From NCBI GenBank assembly GCA_947447995.1, contig CANFLQ010000011.1, forward strand, positions 1 through 43,681: 43,681 bases of DNA, read 5' to 3'. A model generated the notes under the pieces. That model was not told the origin of the DNA and searched no databases. It saw nothing but the letters and a program-made list of their open reading frames with translations. A program made the translations under genes and the position numbers. Positions 26,582 to 35,656 of this stretch are shown one piece after another (within the stretch, counting starts at the first letter, position 1; every line of letters starts with the position of its first letter). Origin of the DNA: Bacteroidota bacterium (lineage in GTDB: Bacteria > Bacteroidota > Bacteroidia > 2-12-FULL-35-15).

Positions 26582-26604
26582 AGCTCCTTAGGAGCGACCT
26601 GTAT
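26582..26604. repeat. REP-like copy C (inverted relative to A)
   Basis: TTAGCTCCTTAGGAGCGACCTGT; reverse complement ACAGGTCGCTCCTAAGGAGCTAA matches copy A ACAGGTCGCTCCTACGGAGCTTA. Confidence 0.7.
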
Positions 26605-26642
26605 TAAAATCAAATAGGTTCATAATAACCTTTATAATTATT

Positions 26643-28214
26643 TTAAAGTAAAATATTGCACATTTTAATAAAGCTTTCAAATGTATATTCCGAATTCATC
26701 TTTAAAACCCAATCTTTTTGTTTTATTAAATATTCGCAAAATAGTATTAAAACAATGTCTCCTTCACTATTATTAACGTGGTAAAATTGTTTTAAAAATG
26801 AGCTCCCACCGGTGGCAAAACTTAAATATTCTATTTCAGATGGCGTAAAATATGCCAATACATGGTTGTATGCATACGGTGATATATTGGGTGAATTTTG
26901 TTTGGTTTGTGGATTTATATCAGGATTACCCTTTAAGGCAATTTTTTGCAAAGAAATTGAAAAACTATCTAATCCTAAATTGTTTTGGATAATATTTAAT
27001 ACTACAGAGAATGATTGAGGGTTGTTTTTGTTAATTCTGTTATGGTCATTTAAATAAGCAATTGCATAGTTGGTTTGCTTTCTATTGTAATCAGAAAGCA
27101 CTTTAAATTCTTTTGGATAAAATTCGTAAAGTATAATAAAAAATAACACAAAAATAGTTTCTAACAAATCACCATCTCCTCCTATGATAATATTAGGAAT
27201 TAAATGTTTTTGTGCATTAGGTAAACTTCCCTGCAATTTGAAATTTCTAATAATTTCAAATTTATTTAGTACCTTTTTTAAATGTCGAGGATTAGTGAAA
27301 TTTATTGATTTGAAAAATTTTTCAATAAAAATTGAGTGAGAACCTTGAATACCGTAATAAATTGTCCCTTCAGGAAAATAATGTAGTAAAAATTTATGAA
27401 TTGAAATATCCTGAGGCATGTTAAATGAAACATCGATTACTTTTTCAAGATACTCATCTGCTTTAATAATATCCCCATATTTATGTTGTACCGCTTTACT
27501 GATAGCCTCCTTGTCGCAACCAAAGAAGAATATTACGTCTTTGCTGTATGTGAAAAATAATTTTATAGAACTGATTAATTCTAAAACGTTTTCGGGTTCG
27601 CACCTGTCAAGGTCATCAATAAAGATGATAAGTTTTTTCTTTTTCGCATTTTTTAAAATCTCAGTTTCAATTTTCTCAAAATTTTCTTTAAACTCTTTTG
27701 TTTTAGTAAATTTTGATTCTGCTTTTTTGATTCTTTCTTTATCATAGGTCTCAAAGTTCTCAAATGCTTTTGCTGGGTCTAGTTTTGCACTTACACCTGT
27801 GGTTAATTCTAATAGCATTCCACTTTCAATAGATATGGATTTTGTTAAAGATTTAAAAATATGCCATGCTGTTTCTTTAAACTTAATTAATTCATTTGTT
27901 AACGAGATTCCAGAATTTTCAGAAATGAAATGGACTAATGATAGAGGTAAGTTTTCATCTTTTTCGAATTCCCACGCAGGGAAATATAAGCTTTTATAAT
28001 CATTGTTTTCAAGCTCTTTACCAATGTATTTCATTAAGGTACTCTTTCCGCTTCCCCAGTTTCCGTATAAGGCAAACATATTCGAGTCTGTTAGATCATT
28101 AATGTTGCTTTTGAAAAAAGAAATAATAGCGTTCCCTTTGTCAATATGTCCAAAGGAATCGCTATCATCAGTTAATATAATTTCTCTATTGGGTAAATGT
28201 CTAGTTTTCATCAT
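26643..28214 (-). CDS. KAP-family P-loop NTPase
   Basis: Walker A ALYGNWGSGKSTLMKYIG, Walker B KLIIFIDDLDRCEPENVLELISSIKLFF, sensor-like NPRHLKKVLNKFE. No transmembrane insert seen between the Walker motifs. Confidence 0.85.
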   Translation of the reverse strand: MMKTRHLPNREIILTDDSDSFGHIDKGNAIISFFKSNINDLTDSNMFALYGNWGSGKSTLMKYIGKELENNDYKSLYFPAWEFEKDENLPLSLVHFISENSGISLTNELIKFKETAWHIFKSLTKSISIESGMLLELTTGVSAKLDPAKAFENFETYDKERIKKAESKFTKTKEFKENFEKIETEILKNAKKKKLIIFIDDLDRCEPENVLELISSIKLFFTYSKDVIFFFGCDKEAISKAVQHKYGDIIKADEYLEKVIDVSFNMPQDISIHKFLLHYFPEGTIYYGIQGSHSIFIEKFFKSINFTNPRHLKKVLNKFEIIRNFKLQGSLPNAQKHLIPNIIIGGDGDLLETIFVLFFIILYEFYPKEFKVLSDYNRKQTNYAIAYLNDHNRINKNNPQSFSVVLNIIQNNLGLDSFSISLQKIALKGNPDINPQTKQNSPNISPYAYNHVLAYFTPSEIEYLSFATGGSSFLKQFYHVNNSEGDIVLILFCEYLIKQKDWVLKMNSEYTFESFIKMCNILL

Positions 28215-28244
28215 TTGTAATCTTATAACTTAGTTTCTCATTTT

Positions 28245-31200
28245 TTACTCCCCCGCTTTCACTACTTCTACCCATTTACCAGCTTTACGTGCGTTAATGG
28301 TATTATCGTACATGGCCTCACAATAAATAGTAGGCAAATAAAATTTACCGATATACGCTGCATTTAATACAATACGGTAGGTATTGGTTTTAAATGGTGA
28401 AATGTTAAAGTAAGTGTACACCCTGTCATCGCGTATGTCCTGATACGTGGCATAATCACTTTTTATAGTGCTTTCAGCATCATCCATACGGGTATTGTGT
28501 ATTTCCCAACCACTTGGGAATATTTGTGACAATGCCATTTGTAAATATTCACCACGTGTTCCCGGATTGCTTATCTGAGCTTCAGCAATAAAGTCGGTGC
28601 CTTGTTCTAATTTAGTAACATCAATTTCTTCACCTTTCATAGTGGTGTATCTGATGCTTACTTTTAAATCATTATTGACATCTGTTTTATCGCCTGTTTC
28701 GGGAATACCTTCTAAAATAACGCGAGCAAATAAAATGCCTTTGCCATTGTTTACAATGCTTAGTTTACCTGCTGATGCACCTTTTAATTGCATATCAATT
28801 TGTTTTAAAGGCAATTTGGTATTTAAGCTGATAGGGCTGTTGTTATTGATAGTTGCAGTATAACGCATTTCGCTGCTGCTGCCACTTGTGCCAGCAAATT
28901 TAGAAACTGCAATTAAACAATATGCTGTTGTTTGTGTACTCATCCAATAACCTGAATTCAACGCTTTAGAAACTTCTTTTGCCATTAATGCAGCTTTTGT
29001 TTTCATACCCAGTAAGGTGAGTGTTTCCAATATCATCGCCTCATCGCGGTCGGAAGAGCCATAACTATATGCCATTTCGCTGTATTTAGGAATAGCAGTT
29101 GTTAAATTGGCAATTAAATTTTTAGCTACTTCAGGCTGTCCGGCTTTTACATAGGCCGCAGCCAATCGCCATCTGGCAGAAACAGAAAGTGTTTTAGATT
29201 CTTTCAATCTGTTCATAGCACCCAACTCAGGAGCTTTTGCTAAAGCCAGTGTATATAAACGGTATGCCTGATCTAAGTCATCGTTGTAATAATAACTTTC
29301 TTTTCCTCTTGGCGACCAGGTATTTGCTTTGTTACGTTGGTAACGTTTCCAGTTATCCATAAAACCTACCGGAAGGGTATATCCTTTTAATTCAGCTTCA
29401 ATCATAAAATGACCGGCATAATTTGTTCCCCAATCGTCAGCATCATATTGTCCAGCCCAATAGCTCATTCCACCTGCTGAAGTTTGGAATAATTTCAGAC
29501 GTTCAATTCCTGCTTTGATATTTCTATCAATGGTAATTTTATAATCGCTGCTCAACTCCATGATGTCACTCAAATACAATTGGGGGAAAACGGATGAGGT
29601 AGTTTGCTCCACACAGCCATGTGGATAACCAATCAGATAATTTAAGCGTGTGCCTAAATTGATTGGAGGTATGGATGACAATTCAATAGTTCCTTTGTTT
29701 GTGCCCGTCATGCCGGCAGGGGTATATGTTGTATTCCATGTTTTACCTGCTTCAACAATGCCTTCCAATACATTTACTACTTTCGGGTTAGGATTGCGTA
29801 CATCAATTTCAATGTCATAATTCACTTTTTCTGTACCACTGGTAGCAACAATATGTACTTTACCAACCCCTAGTTTGGAATTTACTTTTAATTTAAAAGT
29901 AACCATATCATCACCCACTTCTTTAAATGTAATGGCTTTATAAGCGCCGTCTAATAAGGTGAACATGTTGTTTGCCTGAATTTCTACTTTTACATTTTTT
30001 ATTTGTTTTTCCATTGCAAACACGGTAACAGGCAGGTCAACCGATTCGCCGGGACCGACAACTCGGGGTAAAGTTCCCAATATCATTAATGGTTTACGAA
30101 CAGGAGTTGTTTTGTCGGCCGAGCCATAAGCTGCTTTATAACCAGCAATTACCATTGTTCTTACCGATCCAACATATTGAGGCATCATAAATTCGTGGGT
30201 TGCTGTTTCTCCTTTTTTTAAGAAGAAGGGACCCATAAATTTTACCATGGGTTTAAAGCGGTTAGCTTTGTTGCCTGCTTTATTGTTCAAATCTCCATCA
30301 CCACCAATTGCCAATATGCGCGATAGTTCAGCACCAAAAGCACCCATAACCATATCAAACATATCCCATGTTTTTACGCCCAAAGCTTCACGTGCATAAA
30401 AAGATGAATAAGCATCCGGGGTTTTAAAACGTGTAAGATCCAATAATCCATCATCTACTATTGCAATGGTGTAGGTCATTTCCTTGCCATTTTTTTCTGA
30501 TACTTTTAAGCTGGATTTTGTTTCCGGTTTCCATACTTCAGGAGTTGTAATAACAGGGAATAGATGCGTGTTAGGATCTTCAACCGATATAGGAATAACG
30601 CCATATAATCGTATGGGAAGGTCGTTAACTGTTTGTGCGTGCGGTTGCACTAATGTTACATTCACATAAACATTTGGCGACATAGCAGGAGTAACTTTAA
30701 AGCTATAATCGGTAGTGCCTTTTTTAGTTTCAACCCAATACGCTTCAATTACTTTTGACCCACTTTCAATACTTACCAATGCGCGTCCTACAGCGCTGGA
30801 AGGGATGGTAAGTTTTACATCTTCACCCACTTTGTATTGTTTTTTATCGCTTGAAAAAGAGAGTAGGGTAGCACCCTCACTTCCTCGTGGAGATGATCCT
30901 GCCCAAGATGGCCAATCCATGTAAAAGGTTTGTCCGGTAGTATGTCCGCTTTCTTCATCGGTTACACGTGCATAATAGCGTCCCCAGTTTGGTTGATTTA
31001 TACGAAGTGTAAACTGTCCATTACCATTCACAGTTGATATATTCATTGTTTGGTAAATCTCTTCGGAGCTGCTGCCAACATAATTAGCCAAATCGCCGTT
31101 ATAACTATCCCACCACCAACGCCACGATACTTTATAGATCTGTACTTTTAGTTTTTTGCGCGACACAGGTTTCCCATCGCTATCAACAGTAACCACTTTT

Positions 31201-33839
31201 ACACTATTGTCTTTATCTGTTTCCAGCATACCTGTAAATTTATTGCCTTCCGGCATTTTAATTCCCACGTAACTATCGTATGGAGAATACGGCATAGAAA
31301 ACTGATCCACACTAAATGCTCCGCCTTGCTCAAATACACGTACTTTAAAACTTGCGCGTAACATACCCGGAGCAGCATTTTCTACATTTATATTTGGTTT
31401 AATTAGAGCAATACCACGTTCCATCAAATTTCCATCAAATATGCTTTGTGCTTCTGATTTAAAGCTTCTGGCAGCATCGTCAAATACATACTCTTCGTAT
31501 TTTTTAAATGTTGTATTTGTTCCGCTTAAAGTTACTTCTACTTTGGCATTTAAGTTTTTTGCAATAGCACCGTGCAGCCATTTTACTTCCAGTGTTCCGG
31601 CTTCCTCTTTTTTATTTGCGTAAAGTTTATCGGCTTTAAAATCCAGATGGATCTTTAAACGATTTGGCATTATGGTTTCTATTTTGATATTTTTTGTAAA
31701 CCATACACCACCCACTTTTACGCGGGCTGTCCAGTTTCCTGTAGGCGAACTTTTGTCGGTTGTAGTTGCAAAATTGTAAAAACCATTCAATGTATTTACT
31801 TTGGTTATTTTTTTAAAAACCTGCCCTTGCGGATTTAACAATTCAAATTGTACAGGATGATTTTCAGGTAATGTATTTTGTTTGTCTTCTAAAATAAAGG
31901 ATAAAAATAATGTGTCGCCTGGACGCCACACGCCACGCTCACCATAAATAAATCCTTTTATTCCTTTTTGAATTTGTTCGCCTGAAACATCAAAAGCACT
32001 TAACGAAAGTGAAGAACCATCGTCCAGTTTTAAATAACCTCTTTGAGTGCCGCTTTTTACAAGCATTAAAAACGGTTTCTTTTTGAATGTAGCCTCGCAC
32101 ATCCCATCTTTATTTGTTTTCAGGCTTTTAATTACCTGTAATTGATAATCCAATAACTCAACTGTGGCATCCGAAACAGGTTGGGTAGTAATAAGGTTGG
32201 TAACAATAAAATTCATAGAACCTTCTGTTCCTCGTTTTGCAATTAAACCGAGGTCTGATGCCAGTACATTTCTGTAAACTTCTTTGTTTCTATAATATGC
32301 GCTGTTACAAGGATTTTCTCTTTCCTTATAATCGTAATCATCGCCATCGTAGTATTCGTAATCATCGTAATAATAATCACTGTAATATTCCCATTCGTTT
32401 TCATTTTCATCGTCTTCATTATCTTCCACTTCTTGCAGACCCTCATTTCCAGTATCCGAGCTTTCTCCGCTACAGGTGAATGTAGAATATGATTTTCTGA
32501 AACTGATGATTACTTTATAGATTGCGCCAGGTTCAGCTTTAATTAATTCAGCAAGATCAAGTGAGTAAGTGTTCCATTTGCCCAATTCCATTTTGCTTTT
32601 TTGTGTCAGTTGAATTGTTTTTTTTAATACAACTTTACCAACACGGCTCAATTCTCGTTGTCCGGAAGCACTTGCATTTACCTGAAAGAATTGAGGGATA
32701 TTTTTTTCGTAAATTTTTAGAATCTTGACATCAATAGCTTTTAAGCTCACCGCTCTGAAAGGAAAAATAAGACCGTTGGAGTTGGGAAGGATAACACCTT
32801 TACCAATTAGTTCCACTCTGGGTTTTAACTCTTCAAACATCAGTTCCATTGAATATTTTTCTTTCAAGGACATGCCTAAAATATTTTTAACAGCCGCCTC
32901 TACAAAAATGGTACGCGCTCCGCCTTGGCGGGATGAAGGGTAAACACGAATCTCATTATCTTCAATGATGTATTTTAAACCGTTACATTGAGATATAGAT
33001 ATTAAGCCGGATAAATTTTGATTTTCTAATACAGGATCAGAAAACTGTAATGCAACATATTGTTCCGGACTTTGAATAACTTTGACATCTAGTATTTTAA
33101 AATCGCCAAGAGCAGGGATTTGAAACGCTTTATTTCCTTCCAATTCTACATTAATAGGTTTTCCATCCCATTGAACGATGACGCTGTCTGCCTTTTCAGA
33201 CCTTTGTACACCATCAGCCGAAAAATGATGGCTTGTTCTGGTGGGTTCATGTATCCAGGTAAGCGGTAGCGATTTACCATTTTGCATCACCGTTACAATT
33301 TTTTCTATCAGCAAAGGATCTGCAACATCAGCTGTAGCTAAGGTTCCATCCAAGCGTTGTGTACGCAGTGTTTTTTTATCGGTGGTAGTCATACCATCAA
33401 TAAAAACTTCAAAGGATTGTTGCATCGTTTGGAAATCAAAATCGAATGTTTCAAATCCATCTGGAACTTTTAAAATTTCGGATAAATAAAATTCAGCTTT
33501 GTATTCGGTATTGTTTGGTAAAGGATGTTCGGGCCTAAACTCAATGGTTCTTTTATCCAACCAAACCGCAGAACCTTTTATTGAGGGAGAAAAATCGAAT
33601 AGTGTTTTTTCGATAGGTTTTCCAATTGTTATAGAGTCTTCCATATCGTTGGTTAACAAAATTCGAATGGTTGATTCGTTGGAAATTATTCCTGATGTGA
33701 AGGCATTTATATACGCAGCAAAAGCTGGATTCTCTTTGTTTTCGGAAGAAGATGAAGACCCTTTTTTATAGAACAAGGTAAATCCGATTAACAGTGCTGT
33801 AACAAGGCTACTGATAATCAACAATAAACGTTTTGACAT
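28245..33839 (-). CDS. Bacterial alpha-2-macroglobulin family protein (YfhM-like)
   Basis: 1864 aa; N-terminal membrane anchor, MG-like domains, PQYVGSVRTMVIAG, thioester motif YPHGCVEQ. Confidence 0.93.
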   Translation of the reverse strand: MSKRLLLIISSLVTALLIGFTLFYKKGSSSSSENKENPAFAAYINAFTSGIISNESTIRILLTNDMEDSITIGKPIEKTLFDFSPSIKGSAVWLDKRTIEFRPEHPLPNNTEYKAEFYLSEILKVPDGFETFDFDFQTMQQSFEVFIDGMTTTDKKTLRTQRLDGTLATADVADPLLIEKIVTVMQNGKSLPLTWIHEPTRTSHHFSADGVQRSEKADSVIVQWDGKPINVELEGNKAFQIPALGDFKILDVKVIQSPEQYVALQFSDPVLENQNLSGLISISQCNGLKYIIEDNEIRVYPSSRQGGARTIFVEAAVKNILGMSLKEKYSMELMFEELKPRVELIGKGVILPNSNGLIFPFRAVSLKAIDVKILKIYEKNIPQFFQVNASASGQRELSRVGKVVLKKTIQLTQKSKMELGKWNTYSLDLAELIKAEPGAIYKVIISFRKSYSTFTCSGESSDTGNEGLQEVEDNEDDENENEWEYYSDYYYDDYEYYDGDDYDYKERENPCNSAYYRNKEVYRNVLASDLGLIAKRGTEGSMNFIVTNLITTQPVSDATVELLDYQLQVIKSLKTNKDGMCEATFKKKPFLMLVKSGTQRGYLKLDDGSSLSLSAFDVSGEQIQKGIKGFIYGERGVWRPGDTLFLSFILEDKQNTLPENHPVQFELLNPQGQVFKKITKVNTLNGFYNFATTTDKSSPTGNWTARVKVGGVWFTKNIKIETIMPNRLKIHLDFKADKLYANKKEEAGTLEVKWLHGAIAKNLNAKVEVTLSGTNTTFKKYEEYVFDDAARSFKSEAQSIFDGNLMERGIALIKPNINVENAAPGMLRASFKVRVFEQGGAFSVDQFSMPYSPYDSYVGIKMPEGNKFTGMLETDKDNSVKVVTVDSDGKPVSRKKLKVQIYKVSWRWWWDSYNGDLANYVGSSSEEIYQTMNISTVNGNGQFTLRINQPNWGRYYARVTDEESGHTTGQTFYMDWPSWAGSSPRGSEGATLLSFSSDKKQYKVGEDVKLTIPSSAVGRALVSIESGSKVIEAYWVETKKGTTDYSFKVTPAMSPNVYVNVTLVQPHAQTVNDLPIRLYGVIPISVEDPNTHLFPVITTPEVWKPETKSSLKVSEKNGKEMTYTIAIVDDGLLDLTRFKTPDAYSSFYAREALGVKTWDMFDMVMGAFGAELSRILAIGGDGDLNNKAGNKANRFKPMVKFMGPFFLKKGETATHEFMMPQYVGSVRTMVIAGYKAAYGSADKTTPVRKPLMILGTLPRVVGPGESVDLPVTVFAMEKQIKNVKVEIQANNMFTLLDGAYKAITFKEVGDDMVTFKLKVNSKLGVGKVHIVATSGTEKVNYDIEIDVRNPNPKVVNVLEGIVEAGKTWNTTYTPAGMTGTNKGTIELSSIPPINLGTRLNYLIGYPHGCVEQTTSSVFPQLYLSDIMELSSDYKITIDRNIKAGIERLKLFQTSAGGMSYWAGQYDADDWGTNYAGHFMIEAELKGYTLPVGFMDNWKRYQRNKANTWSPRGKESYYYNDDLDQAYRLYTLALAKAPELGAMNRLKESKTLSVSARWRLAAAYVKAGQPEVAKNLIANLTTAIPKYSEMAYSYGSSDRDEAMILETLTLLGMKTKAALMAKEVSKALNSGYWMSTQTTAYCLIAVSKFAGTSGSSSEMRYTATINNNSPISLNTKLPLKQIDMQLKGASAGKLSIVNNGKGILFARVILEGIPETGDKTDVNNDLKVSIRYTTMKGEEIDVTKLEQGTDFIAEAQISNPGTRGEYLQMALSQIFPSGWEIHNTRMDDAESTIKSDYATYQDIRDDRVYTYFNISPFKTNTYRIVLNAAYIGKFYLPTIYCEAMYDNTINARKAGKWVEVVKAGE

Positions 33840-33989
33840 GTTTTTAAGGAGTTTGGGTTAAATTGGGAGTGATAATTTTGTGTAAATGTATTGCAAAATA
33901 CATTTGGTCTAATAAAATCTATAAAAAATCTTTTGGAAGTTGAGGTTTGTCTTTAATATGAAGGAGGAGCAAGCTAAATACTAATACTA

Positions 33990-34097
33990 TCAAATATGAA
34001 ATAGCTTAGGAACAAAAATAAACGCCTCAACACACAGTGCTGTTATTGCAGCAACTAAAACCGCTGCTGCACTCATATCTTTTACCTTTTTTGCCAT
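33990..34097 (-). pseudogene. C-terminal remnant of a diacylglycerol kinase (DgkA-like) gene
   Basis: Minus strand encodes MAKKVKDMSAAAVLVAAITALCVEAFIFVPKLFHI*, matching the last transmembrane segment of DgkA. No recognisable N-terminal part upstream. Confidence 0.6.
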
Positions 34098-34197
34098 TTT
34101 TGTATTGATATAGATAATGTATAAATTCCAAATTCGCCTAAAATTCCCATGCTTAATTACAGCATCCAACTTTTTTATTTCGATAATTCTTTAAAAT

Positions 34198-34221
34198 AAC
34201 TTTCAAATATATTTGAAAGTT
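34198..34221. promoter_or_regulatory. 24-bp perfect palindrome, candidate GbsR operator O1
   Basis: AACTTTCAAATA|TATTTGAAAGTT; contains the TTTG used as -33. Confidence 0.7.
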
Positions 34222-34242
34222 CAGAAACATATTGTATGTTTG
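34212..34242 (+). promoter_or_regulatory. Promoter of the GbsR-like gene: TTTG-N19-TATGTTTG
   Basis: TTTG 34212-34215, 19-nt spacer, TATGTTTG 34235-34242. Confidence 0.7.
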
Positions 34243-34246
34243 CCGT

Positions 34247-34753
34247 ATGAAATTACCGGAAGCAAAAGATAAATTTATGCAAGCATGGGGTACATTAGGA
34301 TCCAGCTGGGGAATTAACAGAACCATGGCACAAGTTCATGCCTTATTATTAATTTCTCCAGATCCATTAAGTGCCGAAGATATAATGGAGGAGTTAAAAA
34401 TTTCGAGAGGAAATGCAAACATGAATGTGCGTGCATTGATTGATTGGGGATTGGTAAGTAAAACATTTAAGTCGGGTGAACGTAAAGAATTTTTTTCTGC
34501 TGAAAAGGATATTTGGAAAGTAGCAACTCAGGTAATGAAAGAAAGAAGAAAAAGAGAATTAGAGCCTGTATTAAAATTGCTTCATGAACTGAGTAATGTG
34601 GAAGGTGATAAAAAAGATAAGAATATAAAAGCATTTAACGATTCTATAAACGGTATTAAGGGTGTTGTTTCAAAGGCGGATAAAACTATTGAAACCATAA
34701 TAAAAGCAGACGAAAGCTGGTTTGTTGGGTCATTTTTGAAATTGATGAAATAG
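34247..34753 (+). CDS. GbsR/MarR-family transcriptional regulator
   Basis: MQAWGTLGSSWGINRTMAQVHALLLISPDPLSAEDIMEELKISRGNANMNVRALIDWGLVSK. Start placed at MKLPEAKDKF. Confidence 0.88.
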   Translation: MKLPEAKDKFMQAWGTLGSSWGINRTMAQVHALLLISPDPLSAEDIMEELKISRGNANMNVRALIDWGLVSKTFKSGERKEFFSAEKDIWKVATQVMKERRKRELEPVLKLLHELSNVEGDKKDKNIKAFNDSINGIKGVVSKADKTIETIIKADESWFVGSFLKLMK

Positions 34754-34770
34754 CTTTTTTTATAATAATA

Positions 34771-34788
34771 TTTCAATAATTATTGAAA
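34771..34788. promoter_or_regulatory. 18-bp perfect palindrome, candidate GbsR operator O2
   Basis: TTTCAATAA|TTATTGAAA; same TTTCAA-N6-TTGAAA layout as O1. Confidence 0.65.
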
Positions 34789-34847
34789 CTTTAGAAAGTA
34801 CAATATTTTAAAAAGAGGTGTACCATAATCGATTAAATAGAATCATC

Positions 34848-35654
34848 ATGAAAAATTATGTATTGATATTTGATGCCGAATGTCCAATATGCAAAACCTA
34901 CAGCGGTGCATTTGTAAAAGCAGGAATGTTGGATAAAAACGGAAGAGAGGCTTACCAAGACATGAGTAATCAAACATGCAGCCTAATAGATAAAAAGAGA
35001 GCCCGTAATGAGATAGCACTTGTAAATACAAATACAGGTGAAGTTAGTTACGGTATAGACAGTGTTTTTAAAGTGGTAGCAAACAGTTATCCTGTATTTA
35101 AAAGACTGTTCAGTTTTTCTCCTTTTTATTGGATAATGAAAAGGCTGTATTTTTTTATCTCTTACAATAGAAAAGTAATTATACCAGGTAATAGTAAAGA
35201 AGATACATGTACACCTGATCTTAACATAAAATATCGTTGGACCTATATAGTTTTTACTTGGGTAATTTCTTCTGTTATTTTAACGCGGTATTCCCACTTA
35301 TTAACCGGACTAATACCTGTAAGTAAATTTTACAGAGAGTTTATTATTTGTGGCGGACAAATTATTTTTCAAGCGCTAGTAATAAATTTTATTGCCAAAG
35401 ATAAAGTACATGAATACCTTGGTAATATGATGACAATTTCTTTTTTCGCTTCTTTGTTGTTATTGGTATTTATGAGCATTGCTAATTTGTTAACTATTAC
35501 AAACCCTTTAATATACGCAAGCTTTTTTATGTTTGTAGTAGCAGGTATGTTATTAGAGCATGCTCGCCGAATGAAACTAATTGGAATACCTTGGATTGCA
35601 TCAGTAGGTTGGGTAATCTACCGTTTAATAGTATTAACTTTTATACTTAATTAA
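34848..35654 (+). CDS. DCC-type (DUF393) thiol-disulfide oxidoreductase fused to a multi-TM domain
   Basis: LIFDAECPICKTYSGAF (DxxCxxC) followed by four to five hydrophobic segments after residue ~135. Confidence 0.8.
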   Translation: MKNYVLIFDAECPICKTYSGAFVKAGMLDKNGREAYQDMSNQTCSLIDKKRARNEIALVNTNTGEVSYGIDSVFKVVANSYPVFKRLFSFSPFYWIMKRLYFFISYNRKVIIPGNSKEDTCTPDLNIKYRWTYIVFTWVISSVILTRYSHLLTGLIPVSKFYREFIICGGQIIFQALVINFIAKDKVHEYLGNMMTISFFASLLLLVFMSIANLLTITNPLIYASFFMFVVAGMLLEHARRMKLIGIPWIASVGWVIYRLIVLTFILN

Positions 35655-35656
35655 TT

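Noticed and set aside
26443-26604. Possible small CRISPR array (palindromic repeats with spacers)
   Set aside because: Repeat units differ in orientation and length, spacers are not uniform, and there are no cas genes. REP-like palindromes fit better.
32243-32479. Met/Ile/Lys-rich and His/Arg/Asn-rich ORFs over the acidic stretch of the macroglobulin gene
   Set aside because: Frame-shifted or antisense readings of the GAT/TAT/GAA-rich low-complexity segment; not independent genes.
33883-33904. AAATGTATT-GCAA-AATACATTT inverted repeat upstream of the macroglobulin gene
   Set aside because: Short AT-rich arms with no second copy seen; could be an operator but evidence is too thin to call.
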